Assembly (NCBI GenBank): GCA_021464525.1
Contig: JADRCO010000806.1
Span: forward strand, 1-26,217
Direction of reading: 5' to 3'
DNA from: Rhizophagus sp. LPA8_4_AMF
Lineage: Eukaryota > Glomeromycota > Glomeromycetes > Glomerales > Glomeraceae
Length of the DNA: 26,217 nucleotides
The notes beneath the pieces were generated by a model. It saw only the letters and a program-made list of their open reading frames with translations. It was not told the origin of the DNA and ran no database searches. Shown piece after piece: positions 1 through 8,952 of this stretch. The position numbers and the translations under genes are program-made. The first letter of the stretch is position 1. Each line of letters opens with the position of its first letter.

Positions 1-1069
1 TAATATGCGAAAAAATACATGAGCAAAATAATCTGCAATCACATGATGCAAATCATCGAATAAATAATAAAAATGAAAAATATTGGTTCATTTTATTATA
101 ACTTACATGCAAGAGTAATAAAAAATTCATAATCTAATTAAATGTCAAAAAAATGAATATATACGTACTGTATATTTATTATATTTTAATCATAGACATT
201 ATTTGGAGAAATAAATTTTTTTCTCGTAACTTAAAAAAGAGATCAACATTGCATCATTTTATTTATAGTTTATTTTTAGTGAAACGATTATTCTGATCAG
301 CCATTTACATATCTAAAAATAAACTGTATGTAATTTTTTTTTTGAAATTTTTTTTTCGAAAATGAAAAAAATGATCAACAAAATTAAATATTTGCAAAAA
401 AAATTACTTTTTGATCCTCCAATTCAATGTGCAACAAAAGTGCCACAGGAGAGCATAAATTGCAATTTTACTCTTTGATATCAATGAAGCATTATAAGCT
501 ATATAGCTATATAGCTATAAGCTACGTAGCTATATAGCTATATAGCTATTATATAATTCAGATACGATTTTCAATGAGCATTTCCTAATTCAAAACAAGC
601 TATTTCAAATTTGATAAAAATCATATAGATGTTTGATGATCATTATGACTAAGCATACGAATTAAGCGAAAAATTCAATATATTTGGAATAGTATAATCA
701 CATCAAACACACTATTATGCTAATTAGTGCCGATTATAGGCGGATTAGCAATTAAGTGTGCCCACCCTAGCATGACGTAATTTCGGATAATGGTTTTTGG
801 TAATCTCATGTCGATCATCATTTGATGCACGATATGGCATAATTTTTCATTTTTCATTTTAATGAATTGTTTTTTTAGTGTTTACGTTGCCGAAATAATA
901 TAAAGATTAATTGCAGGAAATACAAAATACACAAATATTGTGATTTAAAAAGTATTTTTATTGATGTAAATATTGCCAAAAAAAAGGTCAATTAATAAAT
1001 TTACAAAAGAAGAAACAAAATAAGGAAATGAAATATGTTATTATGATTCACTTACTGGTAGTATTTGAG
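1..1069. other. AT-rich non-coding stretch
   Basis: No reading frame of coding character is visible on either strand. The stretch consists of A/T runs and short homopolymers, apart from the AGCTAT palindrome annotated separately and a slightly GC-richer patch near 725-830 with no coding signal. I infer intergenic sequence or old repeat debris. Confidence 0.6.
494..552. repeat. AGCTAT-type tandem and inverted repeat
   Basis: Six to eight overlapping copies of the hexamer family TATAGC/AGCTAT lie either side of the perfect palindrome GCTACGTAGC at 521-530. The two flanks are reverse complements of each other, with a one-base slip close to the centre. The whole stretch could therefore fold into one long hairpin or cruciform. 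No function is evident. Confidence 0.75.
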
Positions 1070-1164
1070 AGGGCTTGATGACAAGAAGCAGAAAAGAAAA
1101 GCATAAAATTAGTATTTCATATTATGTGCAAATATGAAAGAGAAAGATGAAAAGAGACACTTAC

Positions 1165-1791
1165 CAGCAGCAGAAGCTACTTTTCTTTTGGATTTCTGTA
1201 AAATTCAAAGGAAGATTGTGAGTAAAGATTCTTAACATAAGGAAGGTAGCCAATTCCTCCTCCAGAATCAGCGAACCCTAACCAAAGAACCTCATAGAAA
1301 AATGTGCACGTCCAGAACGCAATCTGAATGCTCTTCTTCCCCATTGCCGCAGAAAACGGGGCGTAGCACATTTCCTATGCCCATTAGCGTGCTGCCTCAA
1401 AAATATGCACGTCCAGAATGCAATCTGAACGCTCTTCTTCCCCATTGCCGCAGAAAACAGGGTGTAGCACATTTCCTATGCTTGTTAGCATGCTGCGCGC
1501 CACTGGTTGACCATATCTCTTCTATATTAGCATCTCTACACCCTGAAAATGCAAAATACTAACCTTAAATATTTTGCGGCTTAATGCCACTGCCCTCAAA
1601 CATTTCTTTGTTCCTGGCTCCGAATATTTTATTATAATTTTTAGATCGAGAGCCAGGGCACTACATGACTTCCGCTCCAAGTGGGAATAATTGAAGTAGA
1701 AGTTATTCCATGTACTTATTCCCCACTCTTCGCAGGAAGTCCTCCAATATTCTGGATACTGAAGTTTTTTTAAGATATTCTTTGTTAACAT
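1165..1791 (-). pseudogene. GC-richer coding-like block, family unknown
   Basis: This block is visibly richer in G+C than its surroundings and has coding-like composition on the minus strand. From 1791 an 89-codon open frame runs leftwards, with fragments such as YPEYWRTSCEEWGIS and SEPGTKKCLRAVALS. Further left come CATPCFLRQWGRRAFRL and GFADSGGGIGYLPYVKNL in other frames. A good 5' splice site (GTAAGT, intron side from 1164) and a possible acceptor (TTTCAG before 1542) would bound a 378-bp exon. However, no single frame stays open through it, because a 101-bp segment is tandemly duplicated and 101 is not a multiple of three. Inverted repeats (GGCTC arms near 1613 and 1650) lie in the same block. 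I do not recognise the protein. It may be a broken host gene or part of a repeat. Confidence 0.35.
1302..1496. repeat. 101-bp tandem duplication, two copies
   Basis: The sequence starting at 1302 recurs at 1403 with a period of 101 bp and only a handful of substitutions, mostly C/T or G/A. The shared core includes CTCTTCTTCCCCATTGCCGC in both copies. High similarity suggests a fairly recent duplication. The period shifts the reading frame. Confidence 0.9.
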
Positions 1792-1799
1792 TATTTGTT

Positions 1800-2770
1800 A
1801 AAAGAAGAATAAACGAAATATACAATTTAGCGTGTGTAGAAGGGACTTAAATAAAAAAAAATGTCCTACTGACAGGCTGAGAAAAAAGTTAAGCCGCGAA
1901 AATTAAGCTTAAGTCTGACTCTGAAATCAAGTTGCATACGCGGAGTATATAACAAATTAGTACAGCGCGGTAATATGAATTAGATAGTATAGAAATTTTC
2001 AATTTTTCCATACTCAGGCGGACCTTTAATTACATTTAATATAACTTCATATGATTCATATGATTGAAATTCACCTTTTTCTGTCTGTTAAAGTTTTTTA
2101 ACTATTACTCTGCAGTAATTGTTTTTCCGTTATCACAATCAACTCAATGCTTTGGGTTTGAAATAAACTTTATAAATTGCCTTGATTCTGTAGATCGGTC
2201 CATATGTATACGAAAACTCGAAGTTGTATGAATTTAAAGTTGTACGAAATATTTAAGTTTTCGTACGTACTAGTATAATTTTTTTAGATTTTGTAAACAT
2301 ACTATTACTTAATACCTATATACGCGTCTGGTTTAATCATTTTAAAAGTCCGTTTAGTCAGAAGTCTGATATAGTACAAAGTCAAATGACACTCTTAATT
2401 CTTTATTTTTATTTTTATTTTTAACAAATAGACGAAACTGAAGAAAATAAAAAAAGGAATTTCTCTCGTCGATCCAACAAGCAAAGATTTTTAATAGATA
2501 GAACGCAAATATATCAATAAATATATACATCTTATACTCATTTTTTTACACTTAAAATTGTTCATACATCACGAGAGAACAAGTTTATTATAGAAATCCT
2601 ACAGAAATACAAATATTAACCTAACAAGACACGACCAAAAAATTATATTGACAAAACGCACATTTATTATTATTTTGACACTTATTTTTTCCAATATTTT
2701 ATGATAAAACAATCAAATACGTCACGAGAGATTAAGTTTTATTATAAAGACATATAGATAAAAATATAAT
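1800..2770. other. Non-coding stretch with short repeats
   Basis: There is no credible gene here. It holds the inverted repeat at 2209-2265. It also holds an imperfect direct duplication of a segment containing CACGAGAGA and AAGTTT-TATTATA (near 2570 and near 2723), about 150 bp apart. Otherwise it is A/T-rich. Confidence 0.5.
2209..2265. repeat. Inverted repeat with 10-bp perfect arms
   Basis: TACGAAAACT at 2209-2218 is the exact reverse complement of AGTTTTCGTA at 2256-2265. Between them lie two direct copies of AAGTTGTAYGAA. The structure could be a regulatory dyad or the core of a small degraded foldback element. The sequence alone does not decide this. Confidence 0.6.
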
Positions 2771-2908
2771 ATGCCTTCCTCTAGCACTAAAAACAAAAGA
2801 GAACGAATTACCAGAGCTAATCAAGCGTCATCTTCAACTCATCCAGATACAGATGTCGCTAGAGATACATGCTCTCCCTATGATAAAAATGATACTGCGT
2901 CAGAATAA
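2771..2908 (+). CDS. Small hydrophilic ORF, 45 residues
   Basis: An ATG at 2771 opens a 45-codon frame ending in TAA at 2906-2908. The product is Ser/Thr/Asp-rich and hydrophilic (MPSSSTKNKRERITRANQ followed by a Ser-His-Pro-Asp stretch). Codon use is balanced, unlike chance frames in the A/T background. There is no signal peptide and no recognisable domain. It could be the first exon of a longer or truncated gene, since Rhizophagus proteins often begin with such a basic Ser-rich segment. No continuation is visible. Confidence 0.25.
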   Translation: MPSSSTKNKRERITRANQASSSTHPDTDVARDTCSPYDKNDTASE

Positions 2909-3714
2909 AGATGTTTAGATTGTCATGATTATTTTATTCATAATTATTATTTTCAAGATTTTTAAATATTCCTTAGAAAAATTGTATGAAGGAAATATAT
3001 TCAAATGAATTTGGTTTATTATATTAAATATGGTTTATGGACAGTATAATCTATTTAGCAAATAAAACACTGCTGGTATTAATCGAATGGACATCAAATT
3101 TTTATATTACTAGATTGTTTAGAAAAAATAAAAAAAATAAAATAAATTTTTTTTATATCAATATATTATACAGATTTGAAATATTTTGAAACACTCGATC
3201 ATTAATGTCTTTTTTGTTTAGTTTATTTTAATTACTTTTTTTCTGCTAATTAACATTACATTGTTTTTTTTATATTAAATAAAAAAATAATGTATATTTT
3301 TAAATATTACTAATTACCAAATAATTCTTTTATGAAAATCAACGAGAATATTACGTAAAATTACATTTATCGGCATGGACGTTATATCTCATGGTGTGAC
3401 CTACACCTACGAAAATTTGTTTAATCATTTATATTAAACTATATTAATAATCTCTAAAAAAAGTCATCAAAACCCGGATTCTGCGTATCCCTAAGAATTC
3501 TCAATTTGTAATTAATCTTTGTATCCCTTTTCTTTTAGATTCCGTACACATACCACCACTTGATACATGTTCTCATTTGTTACACTCTTACCCGAAGAGA
3601 TTTTCTCTTTTACCTTTATCTTCGTCCTTTTAGGCTTACTATATTTTTTTTTAATCAATATATTTTTTTTTTTAATAAAAAAAGTCCAGTTATTTTTTTT
3701 TCAATTCGATCGTA
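2909..3714. other. Non-coding stretch upstream of small spliced gene
   Basis: A/T-rich with long T and A runs. A patch near 3470-3640 is less biased and pyrimidine-rich (ACACTCTTACCCG, TTTACCTTTATCTTCGTCC). It could hold the promoter or 5' leader of the gene starting at 3715. No coding frame is seen. Confidence 0.4.
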
Positions 3715-4131
3715 ATGGAACAACTGCAGGTAGGTGACAATGTTCCGTTAATCTTTTTTTTTTTTCTTCTTTTTACCTTATGTTTGACTTCGGAATTAGC
3801 AGACTCATCATTGGGCGAATTCGGTAAGTCTGTCTAAAAAATATATATATATATTTTTATTTTATTATTAAAAACTATACTAATAATAATATATTTACCC
3901 TACCCTTTATCTTATAACGGCAGATCCATTAACTGCGCCAAATACAGTAAGACTCGAAAAAATAGAAATTTTTTTATCAGTATTTATTAGTAACTAATAA
4001 AAAAATTTCTTTTTTTTTTTTTACTGAATTTAATTATTTTAAGTGTCGACTTTGATTAGGTTGTACGTTAGTGCCGACTTACTTTTTGACTTCAGGTAGT
4101 AGTATATGATGGATTAATGATGATAGATTAG
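3715..4131 (+). CDS. Putative small secreted protein, 3 exons
   Basis: I infer a spliced gene with exons 3715-3823, 3924-3946 and, less surely, 4096-4131. The first donor is GTAAGT and the second GTAAGA. The acceptors read ACGGCAG and TTCAG. Joined, they give 55 residues. An amino-terminal MEQLQVGDNVP is followed by the hydrophobic core LIFFFFLLFTLCLTS, then ELADSSLGEFDPLTAPNT and a short tail ending in a stop. This is a textbook signal-peptide or signal-anchor layout, with a plausible cleavage site near ELA-D. Intron lengths (100 and 149 bp) suit Rhizophagus. I do not recognise a family. The first two exons are convincing. The third is a guess, and the gene may continue differently. It could be a small secreted protein or a small membrane subunit. 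Confidence 0.4.
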
Positions 4132-4684
4132 TACGACTTGGTTTCGACTAAGATTGGTTAAAGTTAGATTTTAACAAATTTTTAATATTGTTTAAATTAG
4201 ATTTAAAGTAGTTTATCTTTAACATGCAATATTGATACAAAATTGATTTGCTTAGGTACTTCAATTGCTTTAAATGTTAAAAAAGGTATAATATTCGCAA
4301 AAAATTGGTTTTTTAGTAGAATTATATAATTTAAGTAATATAACGTTACATTTTTTGCTGTACTAAAAAACAACATATGTATATTTAACACCATAATTAC
4401 TTCATTTAAAATGTGAACATGCTTGTTAATATAGAATTTGTTTCGTCATATTTCGATTTATGTTTGTAAAAATGGACTTTTTCTCCATGAACGTTGATTA
4501 TCATGTTTATTATTTTCAAAATTTACAAAAATAATATTTTATATTTTTTATCAATTGATTATTTCATATTTTTAATTAATGAAAGAACCATGCACAGTAT
4601 TAAAATACGTATGTACATGAAGAAGCTAATATACAATAAGAGGTTTAAAATTTTTATTATTTGATAAACTTTATAGCTTCTTAG
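4132..4684. other. Non-coding stretch
   Basis: A/T-rich sequence with no supported gene. Short frames on the minus strand here have no domain-like content. A possible intron acceptor (CTTCTTAG) directly precedes the ATG at 4685. Confidence 0.4.
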
Positions 4685-4942
4685 ATGATTAAATCGATAT
4701 CTTGGCAAAAACTTATAGGTTTTATAAACAATGCTACAATTGTTACATGGCATTATTATGATATTATTGATATTTTAGTTGATAGAAAAGCTTTTAAGCA
4801 ACTTTGTTTATGGTTAAAAAATTTTCGTTCTAATTTTAACTCATTGGAAAAAATGAATAATGATATTATAGCACTTGAAAATAGTAGAACCACGCCGAGA
4901 ACTTGGAAAGATTTTAATAAGAATACAAGGTATTGGGAATAG
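4685..4942 (+). CDS. Hypothetical ORF, 85 residues, possibly partial
   Basis: An open frame of 85 codons contains the aromatic-rich stretch FINNATIVTWHYYDIIDI, then KQLCLWLKNFRSNFNS and a basic end (TTPRTWKDFNKNTRYWE). The Trp/Tyr/Lys-rich composition is more protein-like than the surrounding sequence. The ATG follows a TTAG that could be an intron acceptor, so this may be an internal or last exon with the true start upstream. I do not recognise the family. No partner gene lies close by. It may be a fragment of one of the many lineage-specific multicopy Rhizophagus genes. Confidence 0.3.
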   Translation: MIKSISWQKLIGFINNATIVTWHYYDIIDILVDRKAFKQLCLWLKNFRSNFNSLEKMNNDIIALENSRTTPRTWKDFNKNTRYWE

Positions 4943-6305
4943 TAGTATTAAATTTTTAGAACATGTTTAAATAAAATACGTATGTTGTGCTTTAATAAAA
5001 TTCTGATCATTGAAATGTGTATAAACAATTACAATGGTTTTATTTATTTATTTTATATCACATAGGAGGAGTACAACGTATAATTACAATGGTCAAAAAT
5101 ATTCATGAAAGTACCAAAAATCATTATCGAAATCACGTGTAACCCGGCAAATTATATCCGGCTACCATTTTTTGGAGGTGACGCTACCCCAAGAGCACCC
5201 GAAAAATTCTGCTATCATGACTCGATTTTTGATTTAACATTTACGCGTCTTGTTTATATTTCTTGCATCTTTTGTAATTTTCTTTTACATTTATTAAATT
5301 GTAGATAAATTTCAAAATTTATTAAAAATATTACAAGAAACTTTATTATTAAAAACAGCATTGCAAAAAAATGTTTTACATATTTATAAAATTAGTTATC
5401 AATATCTTTTTGCTAAATATAAAAAATATGACAAGATAACTTTATTAAATACAAAATAAAGATTTTTATATTAAAGAAAATAAAATAAAAGAGTATTTGT
5501 TGTCAAATATTAATAAAGAACAAGTAAAAATTAAAAGTGCAAGCCTGTTTTTCTTGTAAAGTACATTGTTATATTGTTAAATATTATAAGGCAAGGGTTA
5601 TTTTATTATATATTAATCTCAAAAAAAAAAACTATTATCATTAATTAGATCGTTTCAGAAATTTAAATTTCAGTATATATAATACTTTTAATATTACTGT
5701 TTCAAAATTTCTTGCTATTCGGACTTCCGACATTGTTGATCTAAATTATGAAAAAATAATTTTTGTGATTGGGTGTTCAATTTTCGATTTCGTGAATCCT
5801 GTGTAACACCTGAAAAATCGGCGTAGGTTGTATCACCAATTTTAGTACTTACTGTTTTTTTATTTTATAATAATCATTGCTTCTATGGTCTTTCGCCTAA
5901 AGGTATTTTCTTTAATTATTTTTCTTTATTTTTATTTTATTTTTTTTTTTAAAAAAAAAAATGTCCTTTTTAGATAGATAGAACTCAATACTTTGTGATA
6001 TTTGTAGAACGAACTCTCGCATATTGCTGATATAGAAATCGAAAATTAACTCCGTAAGGGAAATGATATTAAACCGGGAAGTTACACCAACGAAGTAAGA
6101 AATACTGAGTAAAATTTTAGTTTCATTATTTTAACATTAACAAATTAAAATTAACACAAGAAATGCTTTAATTAACAAATTATATGACCAATATATGAAT
6201 GAAATAAATAAGTGGAAGATATGTCGTGACTCGTGAACATAAGAGTGTTCGTGAGTGATAAGTTTCTTATTTAAATACGTTTCATATTGGTCAAAAATTT
6301 AATAT
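4943..6305. other. Long gene-free stretch
   Basis: Two GC-richer islands stand out: 5135-5250 (CCCGGCAAATTATATCCGG, then GAGGTGACGCTACCCCAAG) and 5690-5830 (GTGTAACACCTGAAAAATCG). They contain GTGTAAC-type words and look like pieces of dispersed repeats rather than exons. I could not pair them into a convincing element. The rest is A/T-rich. Confidence 0.4.
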
Positions 6306-7079
6306 TTATTCAACGTTGTAAACTTTATAAACGATATATATAAATAATTTATAATCATACAGAAAATAATAAACTAAATATAAACTAATACATTTTTTTT
6401 TAAAAAAAAAAAATAATAATTTTCTAATAAATCCCTTAAACGCCTTGTTGAATATTATCGTTGTTGAGGTTGAATAATGTCGAACTATTCTCATAATCTT
6501 GAGTATAATCTCCACTAGCATTTCGAAAAGAAGGAGAACCATTCCCGATTTCATCATTAAATTATCTTGCATCATATTTCCATGCAAATTTTGTTTATAA
6601 ATTTCTTTAGTTGCCAAGTAATTAGTTAAAAATTGCTTCAAGTGAAATTTAAGGTGTAGTGGAGAAATCTCCTGTTGTTGTTGTTGTTGTTGAACACTTT
6701 TCTGGTTGTAGTCTATATTATAAAATCTTTTATTTAAAAATTGGGATGAAGCTAATTCGCAAGTTACTCGATAAATTTTTTTCGTATTAACTTGACTTTG
6801 AAAAAATACATAACTTTTCGGTTGATCATAATTATAAGTTTGGTCATTGTCATCGGTATCATTTGTCAATTGATATACAAGTTCAAAGGAAACTGGTACT
6901 TCTTCACAAGTAATATGATAATTTGCGAGAAAACCTGGTGGATTATAAAAGAAGACTAGACTTGGAGTTATTGGCTGCATACTATTATTATGTTGGCCAG
7001 TTGCAGAATTCATGGGAGACAAGTTCTCGTAAGGCAATGAAGATGATGGTAGAATATTATTTTCTTGAAAAGTACTCAT
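6306..7079 (-). CDS. Hypothetical poly-Q protein, lineage-specific type
   Basis: I place the start at the ATG on 7077-7079 (MSTFQENNILPSSSLPYENL). The upstream continuation of the frame is low-complexity and unlikely to be coding. The product has a Ser/Asn/Pro-rich amino-terminus, a segment with NYHITCEEVPVSFELVYQLT, then YDQPKSYVFFQSQVNTKKIY, and a run of seven glutamines near residue 140. It ends with a Leu/Lys-rich stretch. From memory, the repeated VTCE/YQLT/YFFQSQ wording belongs to a hypothetical family seen in Rhizophagus; function is unknown. The last third is odd. The frame that stays open to 6306 becomes Ile/Phe/Lys-rich junk, while an overlapping frame reads SFRNASGDYTQDYENSS and ends at 6436. 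This suggests an indel near 6555, in the genome or in the assembly. The true carboxy-terminus is probably the 6436 one. Confidence 0.5.
   Translation of the reverse strand: MSTFQENNILPSSSLPYENLSPMNSATGQHNNSMQPITPSLVFFYNPPGFLANYHITCEEVPVSFELVYQLTNDTDDNDQTYNYDQPKSYVFFQSQVNTKKIYRVTCELASSQFLNKRFYNIDYNQKSVQQQQQQQEISPLHLKFHLKQFLTNYLATKEIYKQNLHGNMMQDNLMMKSGMVLLLFEMLVEIILKIMRIVRHYSTSTTIIFNKAFKGFIRKLLFFFFKKKCISLYLVYYFLYDYKLFIYIVYKVYNVE
6670..6694 (-). repeat. CAA trinucleotide run encoding poly-Q
   Basis: Seven consecutive glutamine codons (TTG on the plus strand) lie inside the hypothetical protein gene. Such runs vary readily in length by replication slippage. Confidence 0.8.
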
Positions 7080-7180
7080 TGAGTAATATTTTATAAAAAG
7101 AGAGAAAATGTGGTTTTTATATAATTTCATTCTGATCACGTGCGTGACGGATTGACCAATAATAATAGTAATAATAATAG

Positions 7181-7345
7181 TAGTACATATCGGCGGCCGA
7201 TAGTGAGGACTCGGCATTGCTGGGTGAAGGCGTCTTTTATAGAAATTTTATCTCTTTTTTTTAAATTTGTTGTAATTTCTTTTGTACTCCTCCTCCTTTT
7301 ACATAAAATAAATAAATAAATAAATAGTACATATCGGCGGCCGAT
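7181..7345. promoter_or_regulatory. Paired 21-bp direct repeats with GC palindrome
   Basis: TAGTACAT followed by ATCGGCGGCCGAT occurs identically at 7181-7201 and 7325-7345, 144 bp apart, in the 5' flank of the minus-strand poly-Q gene. The core is a perfect dyad (ATCGGC-G-GCCGAT), very GC-rich for this genome. Each copy is preceded by a simple repeat (AAT-type before the first, AAAT-type before the second). CGG/CCG dyads are typical of fungal Zn2Cys6 regulators, so a binding site is possible. The repeats could equally be ends of a small transposed unit. Confidence 0.5.
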
Positions 7346-8400
7346 CAAAAAAATTGGGCCTGACAAGTTACCCCTAAATTATTGTGTAACATAAATCACA
7401 AGATCTAGTGGTTTAAAATTTTTGTCGATTCTATTTATAGTAAATATAAATTAGTCCCCCAAAAAATTGGGGGACTTTTCCGATCAGCAGATTTGTATAG
7501 TAATAATAGGAATGTGCCGATCGCGTGCACAGTAAAGTTTGCTTCTATTGGTCCATTAAAACTTATTTGTCACCGCTGCGCCACCAACATTATGCAAAAA
7601 ACGTCCCTTAGATAATACAGTGAAAAGTGAAGTGAGCTGAACTGAAAAATATGCGAAATATCAGAATATATACTTTTTTTGACGATTCTTTTATTAATAA
7701 ATACATGCCCATTTTAATTTATTATTCTTTTTTAATTTCAATTCTTTTTATTCAATTTTTTAGTAAAAAATGTGCCGAACATTACACAATATTACACAAC
7801 ATGTCAATTATCTCTTTTAGGTCTGTTTCTGTAATACAATGCAGTTATTTACTATTAACTAAATATGTGTATCAAAGAATTTTGTACTATGTAAACACTA
7901 AACAGTCGTATGTCATAAAATAAAAGAATTTAATTCTCTTAACGTTGACGCTTCAGTTATAGTAATAACATTTTCTGAAAAAAATTTATAATTAAGAAAT
8001 TTGTCTCAATTAAAACCAAAATCATATTTTATATTGCTTCTTTAATAAATTACTTGTTTAATTATTTATTCAAGTTTGTATTATGATAACTACTTTACAT
8101 GCAATAAATAAAATAAAAAATTAATAAAGACGAAGTAAATAATTAGGATATAATTAGGATTATTTAACAAAATCTAAAATTAATACTTATAAAACTTTGA
8201 GATGATTTACCTTATGAAAATTATTACTTGAGCAATGTAAATAATTAATGGGTTTATATAAATATTATTTCATAATGGAAAACAGCATTTTATTATAGAT
8301 TTCTAATTTTATTTATTTAATGAAACCTTTTTTTTCTCATTTTCTAAAATAAAATACGGTACGTTATATAATACAATATCATGTAAATCAGTATCACAGA
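7346..8400. other. Gene-free stretch
   Basis: Besides the hairpin at 7453-7476, the only long frame (7651-7923, plus) encodes a Phe/Ile/Tyr-rich product without any domain. I do not call it a gene. The remainder is A/T-rich. Confidence 0.4.
7453..7476. repeat. Perfect hairpin, 10-bp arms
   Basis: AGTCCCCCAA and TTGGGGGACT are exact reverse complements separated by AAAA. The run of five C and five G is striking in this A/T-rich setting. It could act as a terminator-like RNA stem, a protein-binding dyad or a relic of a transposon end. No adjacent gene fixes its role. Confidence 0.75.
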
Positions 8401-8413
8401 CTCGGGGACTATA

Positions 8414-8574
8414 TTAATTTTCGCCCTTGATTCTGGCTGGTGAACCGGGTCCACTTGATCAACATCTGAAATTTTTTTGATTTGTAATCATCCGGACCCA
8501 TGTCTTCCGCCGTCATTACATGGAATCCCGCTAATTCTACATCGGATCCAATGGGAACCTCGAGCGAAAATTAG
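8414..8574. mobile_element. Possible MITE, TA-flanked, ~160 bp
   Basis: TTAATTTTCGC at 8414 and its inverted counterpart GCGAAAATTAG ending at 8574 differ at one position. Each is flanked outward by TA (8412-8413 and 8575-8576), as expected of Tc1/mariner-type insertions. The interior is GC-richer than the flanks and contains GGGTCC/GGATCC-like words in opposite orientations. No coding capacity is present. Short terminal repeats make this a tentative call. Confidence 0.4.
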
Positions 8575-8676
8575 TAGGGTAGTACATTTTTTGATTTTCA
8601 GCGCGTAACGTTCATTAGGTTATATGAATAACTTGATAAGTCTAGAGTTATGCCGTTATGACTCCAACTTCGTTCT

Positions 8677-8696
8677 GATTGATTGATTGATTGATT
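8677..8696. repeat. GATT microsatellite, five units
   Basis: Five uninterrupted GATT units lie just upstream of the kinase relic that starts at 8734. Confidence 0.9.
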
Positions 8697-8733
8697 TTTT
8701 TGTTTCAAATTTATTTCTTAATAAAATTTAACC

Positions 8734-8893
8734 ATGTCCAATATTCGTGAAGAATTAATTGATGTTGCAATTAACAGAGCATATCTTTAATAGATTTTAA
8801 TATTTATAATGATGCATATAAACAGTATGAATTTAAAGTACAAACAATTCTTACTGATGAATCACTTACAGGAAATGAAAAATCTGAAGTTGC
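8734..8893 (+). pseudogene. Kinase amino-terminal relic
   Basis: The ATG at 8734 begins MSNIREELIDVAINRAY, the start used by many proteins of the expanded Rhizophagus kinase family. A one-base loss then shifts the frame (stop after RAYL). The next frame continues with SLIDFNIYNDAYKQYEFKVQ and TILTDESLTGNEKSEV, matching the same family's amino-terminal region. The match stops at about 8893. There the sequence switches to a 61-bp segment that also occurs at 16768-16828. The Cys-rich motif and the kinase domain are absent, so this is a truncated dead copy. Confidence 0.75.
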
Positions 8894-8952
8894 TGTTCTG
8901 AGGAGAAGTTATTATAGATATTTTTAGAAACTTGTAACATTCTTAATCTAAT
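8892..8952. repeat. 61-bp dispersed repeat, copy 1
   Basis: This segment matches 16768-16828 in the same orientation at 58 of 61 positions. On the minus strand both copies read RMLQVSKNIYNN followed by SSEQ, so the shared unit is probably a piece of a coding sequence. Here it is fused to the end of the kinase relic. Confidence 0.85.

Noticed and set aside
3384-3420. CATGGTGTGACCTACACC-like small dyad, considered as a tRNA arm
   Set aside because: No acceptor stem, anticodon arm or GTTC-type T arm can be fitted around it. No tRNA is seen elsewhere in the window either.
5105-5308. 67-codon plus-strand frame over a GC-richer island
   Set aside because: The island looks like repeat debris. The product has no coherent protein pattern and its ends are arbitrary.
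7651-7923. 90-codon plus-strand frame starting MRNIRIYTFFDD
   Set aside because: Phe/Ile/Tyr-rich with no domain, no supporting splice or promoter signal, and composition expected from A/T-rich chance frames.
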